A stretch of 64,000 bases of DNA, from positions 32,562 to 96,561 of the forward strand of contig PHBD01000021.1 of assembly GCA_002841865.1 (NCBI GenBank), read 5' to 3'. The notes below the pieces were generated by a model. The model was not told the DNA's origin. It was given only the letters and a program-made list of their open reading frames with translations, and searched no databases. Made by a program: the position numbers and the translations under genes. This DNA comes from Deltaproteobacteria bacterium HGW-Deltaproteobacteria-19 (GTDB lineage Bacteria; Desulfobacterota; Syntrophia; Syntrophales; PHBD01). This document shows positions 17,837 through 26,896 of this stretch, piece by piece (position 1 is the stretch's first letter; each line of letters starts with the position of its first letter).

Positions 17837-18013
17837 GAAACAGGTGCCTCCGTATTTGTTTGACACCTATAGAGCAACAGGCATGCCACAGAGGGGCATT
17901 CCCAAAAGATCGTGCCAAGCATCTGCCGTTATTGGTAATTATTTTTGGAGAGCGGGGTCTGCTGCAGGCCGGAGGCAGGATCAGCGTCTACTTTTTCCCC
18001 GGAGGGTGGGGAA

Positions 18014-18820
18014 TTATGCACCAGCATCCCAACCATCAAGAAACCTGTTGGCCCGGAGGTTATCCAGTGTTCGCCAGAGGTTTCGTTCGCTGTGGGCCTC
18101 CACAGTCAGGAGGGGTCTTCTCTGCAGAGAGCGAAGCCGTTCGAAGAACCCGTGAAAAGGGAAATTGCCCTCACCGACGGGCAGATGCTCGTCCGTCCGG
18201 CCGGCGTTGTCGTGAAGATGGACATGCCCCAGAAAGCCCCCCAGATCATCCATCCACTCACCCATGCCGGCATTGGAAAAGGCATTCCCGTGTCCCGTGT
18301 CGAAGCAGAAGCAGGATACGGTCGGGTCCAGGGCAGCCAGCAGGGGCTTCAGTTGGATCGGATGCGTTTCATAGACGTTTTCCAGGGCGATTCTCGTTCC
18401 CATCTCCCGGGCCAGGGCCTCGAAATGCCGCCAGGTCAGGATGCTCTGCTCCAGCCAGGCGTTTTCCTGTGAAATGTAATACCGGGGATCGAAGGCGGGA
18501 TGGCAGACAACGATCCGGGGCTGAAACAGGGGAACCAGTTCGAAGACTTGCTCGATCCGGCGGACACTGACCCGGCGGATTTCCGGATCCACCGCTCCCG
18601 GTCGCAGGTCGATGAAGGGGGCGTGAAACGTGATGGGAACGCCGGCGCCCCGGAGCCGGACGGCGACATCCGCGAAATCATCTTTCCCGAAGGCTAGGAG
18701 CGCGGCGTGGCTGAAGGAGATCTCAGGCTGCAGGCCCTTCTCGATCATGAAATCGAGATACCGGTCCTTGAGAAGGACAAAGGGAACATGAACATGAATC
18801 TGCTTAAGGATTGCCTGCAT
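18014..18820 (-). CDS. Sugar phosphate isomerase/epimerase family protein (xylose isomerase-like TIM barrel)
   Basis: A 268-residue protein from ATG 18820, which has GGAG 6 nt upstream; longer in-frame starts lack a site. AP-endonuclease-2/xylose isomerase-like barrel features are visible: ITFHAPFIDLRPG, IVVCHPAFDPR, IALENVYETHP, CFCFDTGHGNAF, GHVHLHDNAGRTDEHLPVGEG and LLTVEAH. These supply the His, Glu, Asp and Glu ligands of the usual metal site. It probably isomerises or epimerises a sugar-like substrate. The alternative is an endonuclease IV-like activity, less likely at this length. It diverges from the rsfS-comF-rfaE2 cluster. Confidence 0.82.
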   Translation of the reverse strand: MQAILKQIHVHVPFVLLKDRYLDFMIEKGLQPEISFSHAALLAFGKDDFADVAVRLRGAGVPITFHAPFIDLRPGAVDPEIRRVSVRRIEQVFELVPLFQPRIVVCHPAFDPRYYISQENAWLEQSILTWRHFEALAREMGTRIALENVYETHPIQLKPLLAALDPTVSCFCFDTGHGNAFSNAGMGEWMDDLGGFLGHVHLHDNAGRTDEHLPVGEGNFPFHGFFERLRSLQRRPLLTVEAHSERNLWRTLDNLRANRFLDGWDAGA

Positions 18821-19017
18821 GATTCTCCATCCGGCGGCCTGTGGGCGCTCCGTCGGGTCGTTTACCACAACCGCCTTGTATTGTCCAAGACCGGGGGAGG
18901 GAGATTTGCGTTGACAGCGGGAGTTGGGGCTGCTATTAAAATGCGAAATGATTTCCTCTGGATGGGATGTCGGATGGGATCCGGATCCCTCTCCGGACAT
19001 TCGAAAAGGAGACTCGA

Positions 19018-19419
19018 TTGGCCCCTGAGCAGAACGACTCCCAAGCACTGGCCCTCCACTGCGTCAACGCCTGCCTGACCAAGAAAGCACAAGACCTGAC
19101 GATTCTGGACGTCAGGAACCTCTCCTCCTTCACGGACTATTTCATCCTCTGCACCGGCCAATCGGACCGCCAGGTTCAGGCCGTCTGCTCCGCCGTACAG
19201 GAATACCTGAAGGAAAGGGGAATCCGCCCCCTGGGCATCGAGGGCGAACGACACGGGCGATGGATCCTGATGGACTACGGAGACGTGGTGATCCATATCT
19301 TCTATGAGACCGTGCGGGAGTTGTACGACCTGGAACGCCTGTGGTCGGAAGCACCGCATCGGAAGGTCCCCGACGAGGCAACCCATCTGGACGTCCTCGA
19401 GGAGGACCCGGGGCGTTGA
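19018..19419 (+). CDS. rsfS: Ribosome silencing factor RsfS (Iojap/DUF143)
   Basis: 133 residues from TTG 19018, which has AAAAGGAG 7 nt upstream. The family pattern is plain: LTILDVRNLSSFTDYFILCTGQSDRQVQAV, then GIEGERHGRWILMDYGDVVIHIF and YDLERLW. RsfS binds ribosomal protein L14 and blocks joining of the 30S and 50S subunits under nutrient limitation. Its stop overlaps the TTG start of comF by 4 nt, so the two are translationally coupled. Confidence 0.93.
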   Translation: MAPEQNDSQALALHCVNACLTKKAQDLTILDVRNLSSFTDYFILCTGQSDRQVQAVCSAVQEYLKERGIRPLGIEGERHGRWILMDYGDVVIHIFYETVRELYDLERLWSEAPHRKVPDEATHLDVLEEDPGR

Positions 19420-20189
19420 GATCCTTCCTGGCGGGGCTGGCCGACCTGGTATTCCCGCCCCGCTGCGCTTCCTGCAGCGGCAAACTGGAAGACGGGGCGC
19501 ATTTCTCCCTCTGCGAAGGCTGCCGGTCCGGAATCGGTATCATCCATTCCCCCCTCTGCACCGTCTGTGGAGAACCCTTTGCATCGGATGCGGAAAAGGA
19601 TCATCCCTGCGGTTCCTGCCTGGTCGGCCCTCCTCCGTTCGCCACCGCACGCTCCCTGGGACGGTACGATGGAGTCCTGATGACCATGATCCATCGGCTC
19701 AAATATCGGGAACAGTCCCGCCTGGCAGAGCCCCTGGGGCGGCTCCTGGCTGCGGGCGACTATCCGGGCCTTCGGATCGGGGAGGCATCCCTCGTCATCC
19801 CGGTGCCCCTTCATCCGCGGCGCCTGCGGCAGCGGGGATTCAACCAGTCCCTTCTCCTGGCAAAGGCTGTCGGGAAGAGCCACGGCATCCCCGTGGATGC
19901 CCGTTCGCTCCGGAAGCCCGTTGCCTCCGATCCCCAGGTGTCCCTCGGCAGGAGGCAGAGGGAGCGAAACGTCCGGGGGGTCTTTGTCGTGGCGGATGCG
20001 GAGCGGATCAAGGGAAAAGGGATCCTCCTCGTGGACGACGTCTATACGACGGGGAGCACCCTGAAGGAGTGCGCCCGGGTTCTCCTCCGGGCCGGCGCCC
20101 GGGAGGTCTCGGTCCTCACGCTGGCGCGGTCGGTGGAAAATCTCCATCCGCCCGGAGAAAAGGAAGAAACCGGCGGCAGGGAAACCTGA
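19416..20189 (+). CDS. comF: ComF family phosphoribosyltransferase-like protein
   Basis: 257 residues from TTG 19416, overlapping the rsfS stop. The N-terminus has a double zinc-ribbon-like region (CASC at about 17-20, CEGC, CTVCGEPF, CGSC). The C-terminal half is a PRTase fold, with HPRRLRQRGFNQ and the PRPP-binding loop ILLVDDVYTTGSTL. ComF proteins take part in DNA uptake in competent bacteria, but homologues occur widely in non-competent species, where the role is unclear. Confidence 0.9.
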   Translation: MRSFLAGLADLVFPPRCASCSGKLEDGAHFSLCEGCRSGIGIIHSPLCTVCGEPFASDAEKDHPCGSCLVGPPPFATARSLGRYDGVLMTMIHRLKYREQSRLAEPLGRLLAAGDYPGLRIGEASLVIPVPLHPRRLRQRGFNQSLLLAKAVGKSHGIPVDARSLRKPVASDPQVSLGRRQRERNVRGVFVVADAERIKGKGILLVDDVYTTGSTLKECARVLLRAGAREVSVLTLARSVENLHPPGEKEETGGRET

Positions 20190-20224
20190 CGCCCCGGAAT
20201 CGTGAATCGGAAACGGAGAGTCTC

Positions 20225-20713
20225 ATGGACAAGATTCTGGACCGGCACACCCTGAAACAGGTTCTTGAAGGGCTCCGCGCACAGGGCAAGCGGGTCGCCT
20301 TCACCAACGGCTGCTTCGACATCCTCCACGTGGGCCACATTCGCTACCTGAGAGAGGCGAAGAAGACCGCCGACATTCTGGTCCTGGCACTCAATTCCGA
20401 CCGCTCCGTCCGCTCCATCAAGGGGGAGCGGCGACCCATCGTCCCCGAGGAGGAACGGGCCGACGTCATGGCGGCGCTGGAGATGGTGGACTATGTCACC
20501 GTCTTCGACGAAGACACACCGGGCGAGCTCATCGCCTTCCTGGAACCGGACGTCCTCATCAAGGGGGGGGACTGGAGCGCGGAGACGGTGGTCGGACGGG
20601 ACGTGATCAAACGCCGGGGAGGAAAGATCGTGATCGTGCCCCTTACGGAGGGCGTCTCGACGACCAACGTCATCGGGAAGGTTCTCGATGTCTACGGCGC
20701 CGGGAAGAAGTAA
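20225..20713 (+). CDS. rfaE2: D-glycero-beta-D-manno-heptose 1-phosphate adenylyltransferase
   Basis: This 162-residue cytidylyltransferase-fold enzyme has the HxGH nucleotide-binding motif in FTNGCFDILHVGHIRYL, and KGGDWSAETVVG and VPLTEGVSTTNVI near the C-terminus. It matches the stand-alone second domain of HldE/RfaE, which makes ADP-heptose for lipopolysaccharide inner core. That implies a Gram-negative envelope. The kinase half (RfaE1) is not in the window. It follows comF by 35 nt. Confidence 0.93.
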   Translation: MDKILDRHTLKQVLEGLRAQGKRVAFTNGCFDILHVGHIRYLREAKKTADILVLALNSDRSVRSIKGERRPIVPEEERADVMAALEMVDYVTVFDEDTPGELIAFLEPDVLIKGGDWSAETVVGRDVIKRRGGKIVIVPLTEGVSTTNVIGKVLDVYGAGKK

Positions 20714-20740
20714 AACCGTCCGGCGAACCGCAGGGTCTGC

Positions 20741-22369
20741 TCAGATGTTCATATGCCGGGGTTCGTGACGGAGGATCCGGCCCGGCAGTTCCCCCGTGTG
20801 CTCCCCCCCGTCGATCACCACCCGGCCGTTCACGATGACCTGCTCGATCCCCACCGGGTACTGGTGAGGATCCCCCCAGGTGGACCGATCCATGATGCGG
20901 ACTGGATCGAAGACCACGAGGTCCGCAAACCATCCCTTCTGGATCCGTCCCCGTCCGGTCAGGCCGAACTTCTCCGCCGTGAGGGACGTCATCTTTTCGA
21001 TGGCCCTTCCCAGCGACATGATCTTTTCGTCCCGGACGTAGCGGCCCAGCATGCGCGGGAAGGTCCCGTAGGAGCGCGGGTGCGGCTTGTCCCGGGAGAG
21101 AAGGCCATAGGGTGCCAGGGCCCAGCCGTCGGATCCGATCACGACCAGGGGGTGCAGGATGATGCGCTTGAACGTCTCTTCGTTCAGGGAGAAATTGATC
21201 ATCCCCACCTGATCATTCTCCTGGACCACCAGGTCGAGGATGAAGTCGAAAGGTTCCCGGCCCGATTCCCGGGCGGCCTGGAGGACTGTCTTGCCTACCA
21301 GGCAGCTGCTTTTCTCCGTCAGAACGGAGGCGATCTGGATATTGTCCCAGCTTCCGAGCTTCTCCTCCTGCTTGAGGAGATGCCCTCTCAGCTCCCCCTC
21401 CCGATCGGTGCCCCGGATCCGGAGCAGGTTCTCCCGGATGGATCCGTCCTTGATCCAGCGCGGGAAAAAAACACTCAGGAAGGTCGAGGTGGCGGTGTAG
21501 GGATAGCGATCCGCAAGGACGTCCAGTCCATGCGCCCTGACTTCCGAGATCCGTGACAGGACCTGGTGAACCTTGGGCCAGTTTCGGGGATAGGCCAGCT
21601 TCAGGTGGGAAAGCTGGAGACTGACCCCGGCGGCCCGGGCCACCGCGATGGATTCCTCCACCGATTCCGCCAGGAAGTCCCCCTCGTCCCGCATGTGGGT
21701 CGTATAGACACCACCCCAATGGGCCACGACGGAGCACATGGCAACCAGCTCTTCCGGAGGGGCGAACATGCCGGGGGCATAGATCAGGCCTGTTGAGAGA
21801 CCCATTACGCCGCTCCGCATGGCCGCATCGAGGATCTCTTTCATGCGTTCGATCTCCCCGGGACGGGCCGCCCGGTCATCTTGGCCGACCACGGCCTGGC
21901 GCAGGCTGCCGTGCCCCAGGAAGGTGGCGTAGTTGACGGCCATTCCCCGGTCGGCAAGGGCGTCGAAAAATCCGTTCACGTCCTCCCAGGTGAGTTCGAT
22001 CCCGTAACGTTCCCGGAGCAGGCGCTCCTTCTCTTCACGGAAGGCGCCCGCCAGTGGAAACAGGGTGAAACCGCAGTTCCCGGCGATTTCCGTGGTCACG
22101 CCCTGGTGGATCTTGCTCTCCGCCCGGGGGTTCACGAGAAGTTCCATGTCCGTGTGGCTGTGGGGATCGATAAACCCGGGGGCCACGGCCATTCCGCGGG
22201 CATCGAGCACCCGCCGGGTGCGGTTTCTGTCAATGCCCGGCGCGATCAGAACGATGCGGTCCTCCCGGACGGCCACATCCACATCCAGGCCCGGCGTCCC
22301 GAGTCCGTTGAAGACATGGCCTCCCTGGATGATGAGATCGAATTCGCAATCCGTTTTTCGTGGATTCAT
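20741..22369 (-). CDS. N-acyl-D-amino acid deacylase / D-aminoacylase family amidohydrolase
   Basis: 542 residues from ATG 22369; earlier in-frame ATGs would give an unlikely low-complexity N-terminus. It is a metal-dependent amidohydrolase: FDLIIQGGHVFNGLG start, PGFIDPHSHTDMEL with the first metal histidines, EIAGNCGFTLFPLAG, TTHMRDEGDFLAESVEE and GSDGWALAPYGL near the end, then YPVGIEQVIVNGRVVIDGG. This order fits D-aminoacylases, which release D-amino acids from N-acyl forms. Exact substrate is not established, since dihydroorotase-like relatives share the motifs. It converges with rfaE2. Confidence 0.87.
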   Translation of the reverse strand: MNPRKTDCEFDLIIQGGHVFNGLGTPGLDVDVAVREDRIVLIAPGIDRNRTRRVLDARGMAVAPGFIDPHSHTDMELLVNPRAESKIHQGVTTEIAGNCGFTLFPLAGAFREEKERLLRERYGIELTWEDVNGFFDALADRGMAVNYATFLGHGSLRQAVVGQDDRAARPGEIERMKEILDAAMRSGVMGLSTGLIYAPGMFAPPEELVAMCSVVAHWGGVYTTHMRDEGDFLAESVEESIAVARAAGVSLQLSHLKLAYPRNWPKVHQVLSRISEVRAHGLDVLADRYPYTATSTFLSVFFPRWIKDGSIRENLLRIRGTDREGELRGHLLKQEEKLGSWDNIQIASVLTEKSSCLVGKTVLQAARESGREPFDFILDLVVQENDQVGMINFSLNEETFKRIILHPLVVIGSDGWALAPYGLLSRDKPHPRSYGTFPRMLGRYVRDEKIMSLGRAIEKMTSLTAEKFGLTGRGRIQKGWFADLVVFDPVRIMDRSTWGDPHQYPVGIEQVIVNGRVVIDGGEHTGELPGRILRHEPRHMNI

Positions 22370-22553
22370 GACTGAAGCCCTGGTGTGAGAAAGCCGCCGG
22401 TCACTATCCCGGCCTGTGGAAGCCCAATAGAGCAGAAATCCGAAAAAAATGAAAGTTGGAAAAGGCACCGGCAGGAGCCCGGAATCCCCGGTACAGCGCA
22501 AACTTCCCGTTGCAAGATGAAGCACACGTGGTATATACGGTGCGGCTTGGACC

Positions 22554-22775
22554 ATGGCTGACCCGGTACAGCAGGAAGCCTTTGTCAAGGCGATCCAGGC
22601 AAAATTCGAGAAGAAGATGAGAGAACACGAAATCGAGCAGTTGGAGTACTGGAAAGGCCATCTGGATCGCCTCGGCGCCATGAAACCCGAGGGGGTCGGC
22701 GCCCTCCAGGTTCAGCTTCGCAAGGTCGCGGACATGATGGCAAACCGGATCCGAACCATCAAAAGGGAACCCTGA
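22554..22775 (+). CDS. Small helical hypothetical protein
   Basis: This 73-residue charged protein is predicted mostly alpha-helical (QAKFEKKMREHEIEQLEYWKGHL, then QVQLRKVADMMANRIRTIK). It has no signal or membrane segment. Its TGA shares its last base with the ATG of the HD-domain gene, so the two are likely translated together. I do not recognise the family. No clear ribosome site precedes the ATG, so an upstream transcript start close to 22530 is possible. Confidence 0.6.
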   Translation: MADPVQQEAFVKAIQAKFEKKMREHEIEQLEYWKGHLDRLGAMKPEGVGALQVQLRKVADMMANRIRTIKREP

Positions 22776-23350
22776 TGAAAGACCTCGCCAATTTTCTTTT
22801 CGAAGTTGGCATGCTCCAGCGGACGCCCCGAACGGGCTTCCAGTTCCTGGGCTCCGGCAGTGAGTCCGTGGCGGAACACGTCCTGCGGACGTTGTTCATC
22901 GGTTACACACTGTGCCGCCTGGACGAACGGGCGGACCTCCGGAAAGTTCTGCAAATCTGCCTTTTCCATGACCTCCCCGAGGCCAGGACGGGCGACATGA
23001 ACTATGTGAATAAAAAATACGTCACTGTGGACGAGGAAAAGGCGGTTGAGGACCTGGCGTCCACCCTCTTCTTCGGCGAGGACATCCGTGAAGCCGTGCA
23101 GGAATTCAATGACAAGAAAACCCGCGAGTCGCTGATCGCCCACGATGCGGATCAATTGTCGCTCATCCTGATCCTGAAGGAACGCGGCGACCTGGGAAAC
23201 AAGTACAGCACGGAATGGATTTCCTATGCCCGCCAGCGCCTCTGCACGGACAACGGCCGGAGACTCGCCGCTGCGATTCTTGAGACGGAGTGGTCCGACT
23301 GGTGGTTCAAGGAAAAAGGCGACTGGTGGGTCAACGGCAACCGGGGCTGA
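22775..23350 (+). CDS. HD domain hydrolase, YfbR/HDDC2-like 5'-nucleotidase
   Basis: This 191-residue protein has HD metal-site residues in order: SVAEHVLRT (first His), CLFHDLPEARTGD (His-Asp pair) and AHDADQLS (last Asp). Size and the DLPEARTGDM block match the YfbR/HDDC2 group, whose E. coli member dephosphorylates deoxynucleoside 5'-monophosphates. The long charged C-terminus ends WWFKEKGDWWVNG. It overlaps the upstream small gene by one base. It is probably cytoplasmic, in nucleotide homeostasis. Confidence 0.85.
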   Translation: MKDLANFLFEVGMLQRTPRTGFQFLGSGSESVAEHVLRTLFIGYTLCRLDERADLRKVLQICLFHDLPEARTGDMNYVNKKYVTVDEEKAVEDLASTLFFGEDIREAVQEFNDKKTRESLIAHDADQLSLILILKERGDLGNKYSTEWISYARQRLCTDNGRRLAAAILETEWSDWWFKEKGDWWVNGNRG

Positions 23351-23372
23351 CGCCGTGAAAGGAGGGGAAGCA

Positions 23373-24140
23373 ATGAACCACAAGCGATTCCTGTTCATTA
23401 TCACCGCTGGTCTATGCGCGATCCTGCTGTGGGGATGCGCAACCCCCAAGTGGAAAACGGACGAAGCGGACCGGCACCTGCGGATGGCCCTGGCGTACAT
23501 GACCTCCGGCCAGTTCAACCCGGCCCTCAAGGAACTTTTTGAAGCGGAGAAACTGAATCCGGACAATCCGAGAACTCATTACGCCATCGGTCTCATCTAT
23601 ATGGAAAAGAACATGCCGTCCGAGGCCATGAAATCCTTATCCCGGGCCCTGGAGTTGAAACCCGACTACTCGGAGGCCCACGTTTCACTCGGCACGATCC
23701 ATTACTCCATGGGTCGCCTGGATGAAGCCATTGCATCCTTCAACCGCGCATTGTCCAACGTGCTTTACGAAACCCCGGGCCTTGCCTTCTACAACCTGGG
23801 ACGCACCTATGCCAAGAAGCAGGACAACCAGATGGCACTTCGCATGTATGCGGAGGCAATCCAACGCGACCGCGGAGGATACATCGTTCCCCTGGTCGAA
23901 TTCCATATCGGCATGGTCCGGATGGGAGAGGGCAGATGCGACAAGGCCGTCGGCCACTTCCAGAAGGCCGTGGAATTGTCGCCGGCCTACGCGGAGGCAC
24001 ACTTGCGGCTCGGTGAATGCCAGCTTCGCCAGGGCAAGAGGACGGAGGCGGCCAAGTCCTTCGAGACGGTCATCAAACAGGCGCCGAACACGGATTTTGC
24101 CGCTCGGGCCCGGGAAACCCTGAAAATCCTTTCACACTGA
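23373..24140 (+). CDS. TPR lipoprotein, PilF/PilW-like
   Basis: This 255-residue protein has a lipoprotein signal (FLFIITAGLCAILLWGC, lipid-modified Cys at about 22). At least five tetratricopeptide repeats follow at about 34-245 (for example ALAYMTSGQFNPALKELFEA, HYAIGLIYMEKNMPSEAMKS, AHLRLGECQLRQGKRTEAAKS). The layout matches PilF/PilW, the outer-membrane pilotin for the type IV pilus secretin; other TPR lipoproteins look similar. No other pilus gene lies nearby, so the role is uncertain. The AAAGGAGGGG ribosome site is strong and is complementary to the loops of the candidate RNA at 31433. Confidence 0.82.
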   Translation: MNHKRFLFIITAGLCAILLWGCATPKWKTDEADRHLRMALAYMTSGQFNPALKELFEAEKLNPDNPRTHYAIGLIYMEKNMPSEAMKSLSRALELKPDYSEAHVSLGTIHYSMGRLDEAIASFNRALSNVLYETPGLAFYNLGRTYAKKQDNQMALRMYAEAIQRDRGGYIVPLVEFHIGMVRMGEGRCDKAVGHFQKAVELSPAYAEAHLRLGECQLRQGKRTEAAKSFETVIKQAPNTDFAARARETLKILSH

Positions 24141-24148
24141 GAACCCTC

Positions 24149-24763
24149 ATGGCATCGAAGAAACAGAAACGATCAATTGAAGTTCGAACGCGAAAACAGA
24201 AAAAGGGCTGGAGGACTCTTGCCCTGTCCGCTACCGCCCTGATCGTCGTGGGCCTCCTCATCTTTTTTTTCGTAACCCTTTTCGACGCCCTCTTCCCGAC
24301 CTCCGGCAAGGGAACCGCTCAAAGAAAGGAAAAACGGGAGGTGATTCTGTACTTCTCGGATGCCAACGAGCGTTTTCTTATCCCGGAAAAGCGTTTCATT
24401 CCGAAAGAGGCGACGGACGAAGAGCAGGCCCGGGAGATCGTGAAAGCCCTCCTGGCCGGTTCAAAGGCGGGCAATACAGCCACACTTCCGTCGAAGGCGG
24501 ATGTCCAGGGCGTCAAGATCCGGGAGGACGGAACGGCGGAGGTCAGCTTCAACAAGGCCTTTGTGAACGCCCACCCCGGTAGCGGGACGAGTGAAATGGC
24601 AACCGTCTTTTCGCTGACGAATTCGCTCTGCACAAACATCCCCGTCATCAAGAGAGTCCGGATCCTGCTGGACGGCAAGGAACTGGCTTCCATCCGGGGG
24701 CACATTGACACGCGGAAACCCTTCACTCCGCGAGAACTTTCAGCATCAGGCGCCAAGTCCTGA
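24149..24763 (+). CDS. GerMN domain protein, membrane-anchored
   Basis: 204 residues from ATG 24149, 8 nt after the TPR gene. Residues 1-22 are basic, one transmembrane helix lies at about 24-47, and a periplasmic GerMN domain follows (VILYFSDANERFLIPEKRFIP, EEQAREIVKALLAG, DGTAEVSFNKAFVNAHPGSGTSEMATVFSLTNSL, VKRVRILLDG). GerMN domains occur in sporulation and envelope proteins and probably bind peptidoglycan or protein partners. Function here unknown. It is likely in an operon with the TPR lipoprotein. Confidence 0.85.
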   Translation: MASKKQKRSIEVRTRKQKKGWRTLALSATALIVVGLLIFFFVTLFDALFPTSGKGTAQRKEKREVILYFSDANERFLIPEKRFIPKEATDEEQAREIVKALLAGSKAGNTATLPSKADVQGVKIREDGTAEVSFNKAFVNAHPGSGTSEMATVFSLTNSLCTNIPVIKRVRILLDGKELASIRGHIDTRKPFTPRELSASGAKS

Positions 24764-24820
24764 AACACACGAAGAGCGGTCGATCCCGGAGTGACCCGGC
24801 ATCGACCCGGCGGAACGGAT

Positions 24821-26860
24821 ATGTCGGTCAAGACGAACCTCTCCAGAATCCGGAACATCGGCATCATCGCCCACATCGATGCGGGGAAGACCACCGTAAC
24901 GGAGCGGATCCTTTATTATACGGGCCGTTCCTACAAAATGGGCGAAGTTCATGACGGGGAAGCGGTGATGGACTGGATGCCCCAGGAGCAGGAGCGGGGA
25001 ATTACCATCACCGCGGCGGTCACGACCTGCAACTGGGAAAACCACGAGATCCACATCATCGATACGCCGGGCCATGTGGATTTCACCATCGAGGTGGAGC
25101 GGTCCCTGCGGGTTCTCGACGGAGCCGTCGTTGTATTCGACGCCGTCGGCGGTGTGGAGCCCCAGTCGGAAACGGTCTGGCACCAGGCCGACAAGTACGG
25201 CGTTCCGAAGATCGCCTTCGTCAACAAGATGGACCGCATCGGCGCCGACTATTCCCGCACCCTGGATATGATGCGGGAGCGCTTCTCCTCGCTCCCCCTG
25301 CCGATCCAGATCCCCGCGGGACAGGAAGACGGGTTCCAGGGCATCGTGGACCTGATCCGCCGCAAGTTCATCACCTGGGACAACAGCACCCAGGGACAGA
25401 ACTTCACGGTCCAGGATGTTCCGGATGAGTTCGCCGGGGCGCTGCAAGACCACCGGGACCGGATGATCGAGGTCCTCGCGGATCTGGACGACGGCATCGC
25501 CGAGAAGTATCTGGCCGGCGAGGAAATCGGAGAGGATGAAATCCGGAAGGCCATCCGCCAGGCGACGCTATCGCTCCGGGCCGTACCGGTGATGTGCGGG
25601 ACCGCCCTGCGTAACAAAGGCATCCAGCCGCTCCTCGACGCGGTGGTCCAATACCTCCCCTCCCCCGTGGACGTCCCCCCCGTGCGGGGTCATCATCCCG
25701 TCACCCATGAGGAAGAGGTCCGCCACAGCAGCGCTGCGGAGCCGCTGTGCGCCCTGGCCTTCAAAGTCCAGCTCGACGAGGGGCGAAAACTCACCTACCT
25801 GCGCATCTACTCCGGGCAGGTCAAGGCCGGCGGCGAGATTTACAATGCCGGCAAAGGCCGGAAGGAAAAGATCGCCCGACTGCTGAAGATGCACGCCAAC
25901 AAGCGGGAACGCCTCGAGACGGCCATCGCGGGAGACATCATCGCCGTCGTCGGCCTCAAGGAAACCGCGACCGGAGACACGATCTGCGACGAGGGGCACC
26001 CGATCCTCCTGGAACCGATGGACATCTACGAACCGGTCATCAGTCAGGCCATCGAGGCGAAAACCCCGTCTGATCAGGAGCGGCTTGTTGTGGCTCTTGC
26101 AAAATTCGTCGACGAAGACCCCACCTTGCGCGTAAAATACGACGACGAGACGGCCCAGACGGTGATCTCGGGCATGGGGGAGCTGCACCTGGAAATCATC
26201 ATCGACCGCCTGATCCGGGAGTTCAACGCCCACGTCAACGTCGGCAAGCCGCGAGTCGTCTACCGGGAAACGATCCAGAAGAGTGTTGAACTGGACGGCG
26301 TCTTCGAAAGGGAACTGGGGGACCGGCGCCATTACGGATCCGTACGTCTCCGCCTGGAGCCCCTGGAGCGGGGCATGGGGAACGACATCGTCAACCGGAT
26401 CGACCCTGCCCAGGTGCCGGAAGAATTTCACCAGGCGATTGTCGAGGGAATCCGGGAGGCGATCTTCAGCGGAACCGTGGCCGGTTACCCGGTCATCGAC
26501 GTCCGGATAACCCTCCTTGGTGGGCTGCACCGGGACAGCGAGTCCTCTCAACTCGGCTACAAGATCGCCGCCTCCACAGCGTTCCGCGGGGGCTTTGCCC
26601 AGGCGGACCCGGCGCTCCTGGAGCCGATCATGCTGGTCGACATTCTCTCCCCGTCGGAGTTCATGGGCGAGGTGATCGGCGATATCAACGCCCGGAAGGG
26701 AGAGGTTCAGGCCATCACCCCCCGGGGCCCCATCAGTGAAATCCGGGCAAAGGTGCCCTTGAGGGCCATGTTCGGATATTCGACCGATCTCCGCTCCGCC
26801 ACGCAGGGTCGGGCGACATTCTCCATGCATTTTCTCGAATTCGGCAAGAGCGGATCGTAA
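24821..26860 (+). CDS. fusA2: Elongation factor G, mtEFG2/spdEFG2-like
   Basis: This 679-residue translational GTPase has G motifs [17 protein letters not shown] and NKMD. EF-G domains II-V follow, including [19 protein letters not shown] and a final [24 protein letters not shown]. The sequence around [19 protein letters not shown]...[16 protein letters not shown] resembles mitochondrial EF-G2, which recycles ribosomes rather than translocates. The second EF-G in this window (55497) is of the EF-G1 type. The pair fits the division of labour described for spirochaetes, where one protein translocates and the other recycles. An in-frame GTG at 24791 is an alternative start. Confidence 0.88.
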   Translation: MSVKTNLSRIRNIGIIAHIDAGKTTVTERILYYTGRSYKMGEVHDGEAVMDWMPQEQERGITITAAVTTCNWENHEIHIIDTPGHVDFTIEVERSLRVLDGAVVVFDAVGGVEPQSETVWHQADKYGVPKIAFVNKMDRIGADYSRTLDMMRERFSSLPLPIQIPAGQEDGFQGIVDLIRRKFITWDNSTQGQNFTVQDVPDEFAGALQDHRDRMIEVLADLDDGIAEKYLAGEEIGEDEIRKAIRQATLSLRAVPVMCGTALRNKGIQPLLDAVVQYLPSPVDVPPVRGHHPVTHEEEVRHSSAAEPLCALAFKVQLDEGRKLTYLRIYSGQVKAGGEIYNAGKGRKEKIARLLKMHANKRERLETAIAGDIIAVVGLKETATGDTICDEGHPILLEPMDIYEPVISQAIEAKTPSDQERLVVALAKFVDEDPTLRVKYDDETAQTVISGMGELHLEIIIDRLIREFNAHVNVGKPRVVYRETIQKSVELDGVFERELGDRRHYGSVRLRLEPLERGMGNDIVNRIDPAQVPEEFHQAIVEGIREAIFSGTVAGYPVIDVRITLLGGLHRDSESSQLGYKIAASTAFRGGFAQADPALLEPIMLVDILSPSEFMGEVIGDINARKGEVQAITPRGPISEIRAKVPLRAMFGYSTDLRSATQGRATFSMHFLEFGKSGS

Positions 26861-26896
26861 CCGGGGATCAGGCCGCTCCGGAGGACCCCTGCCATC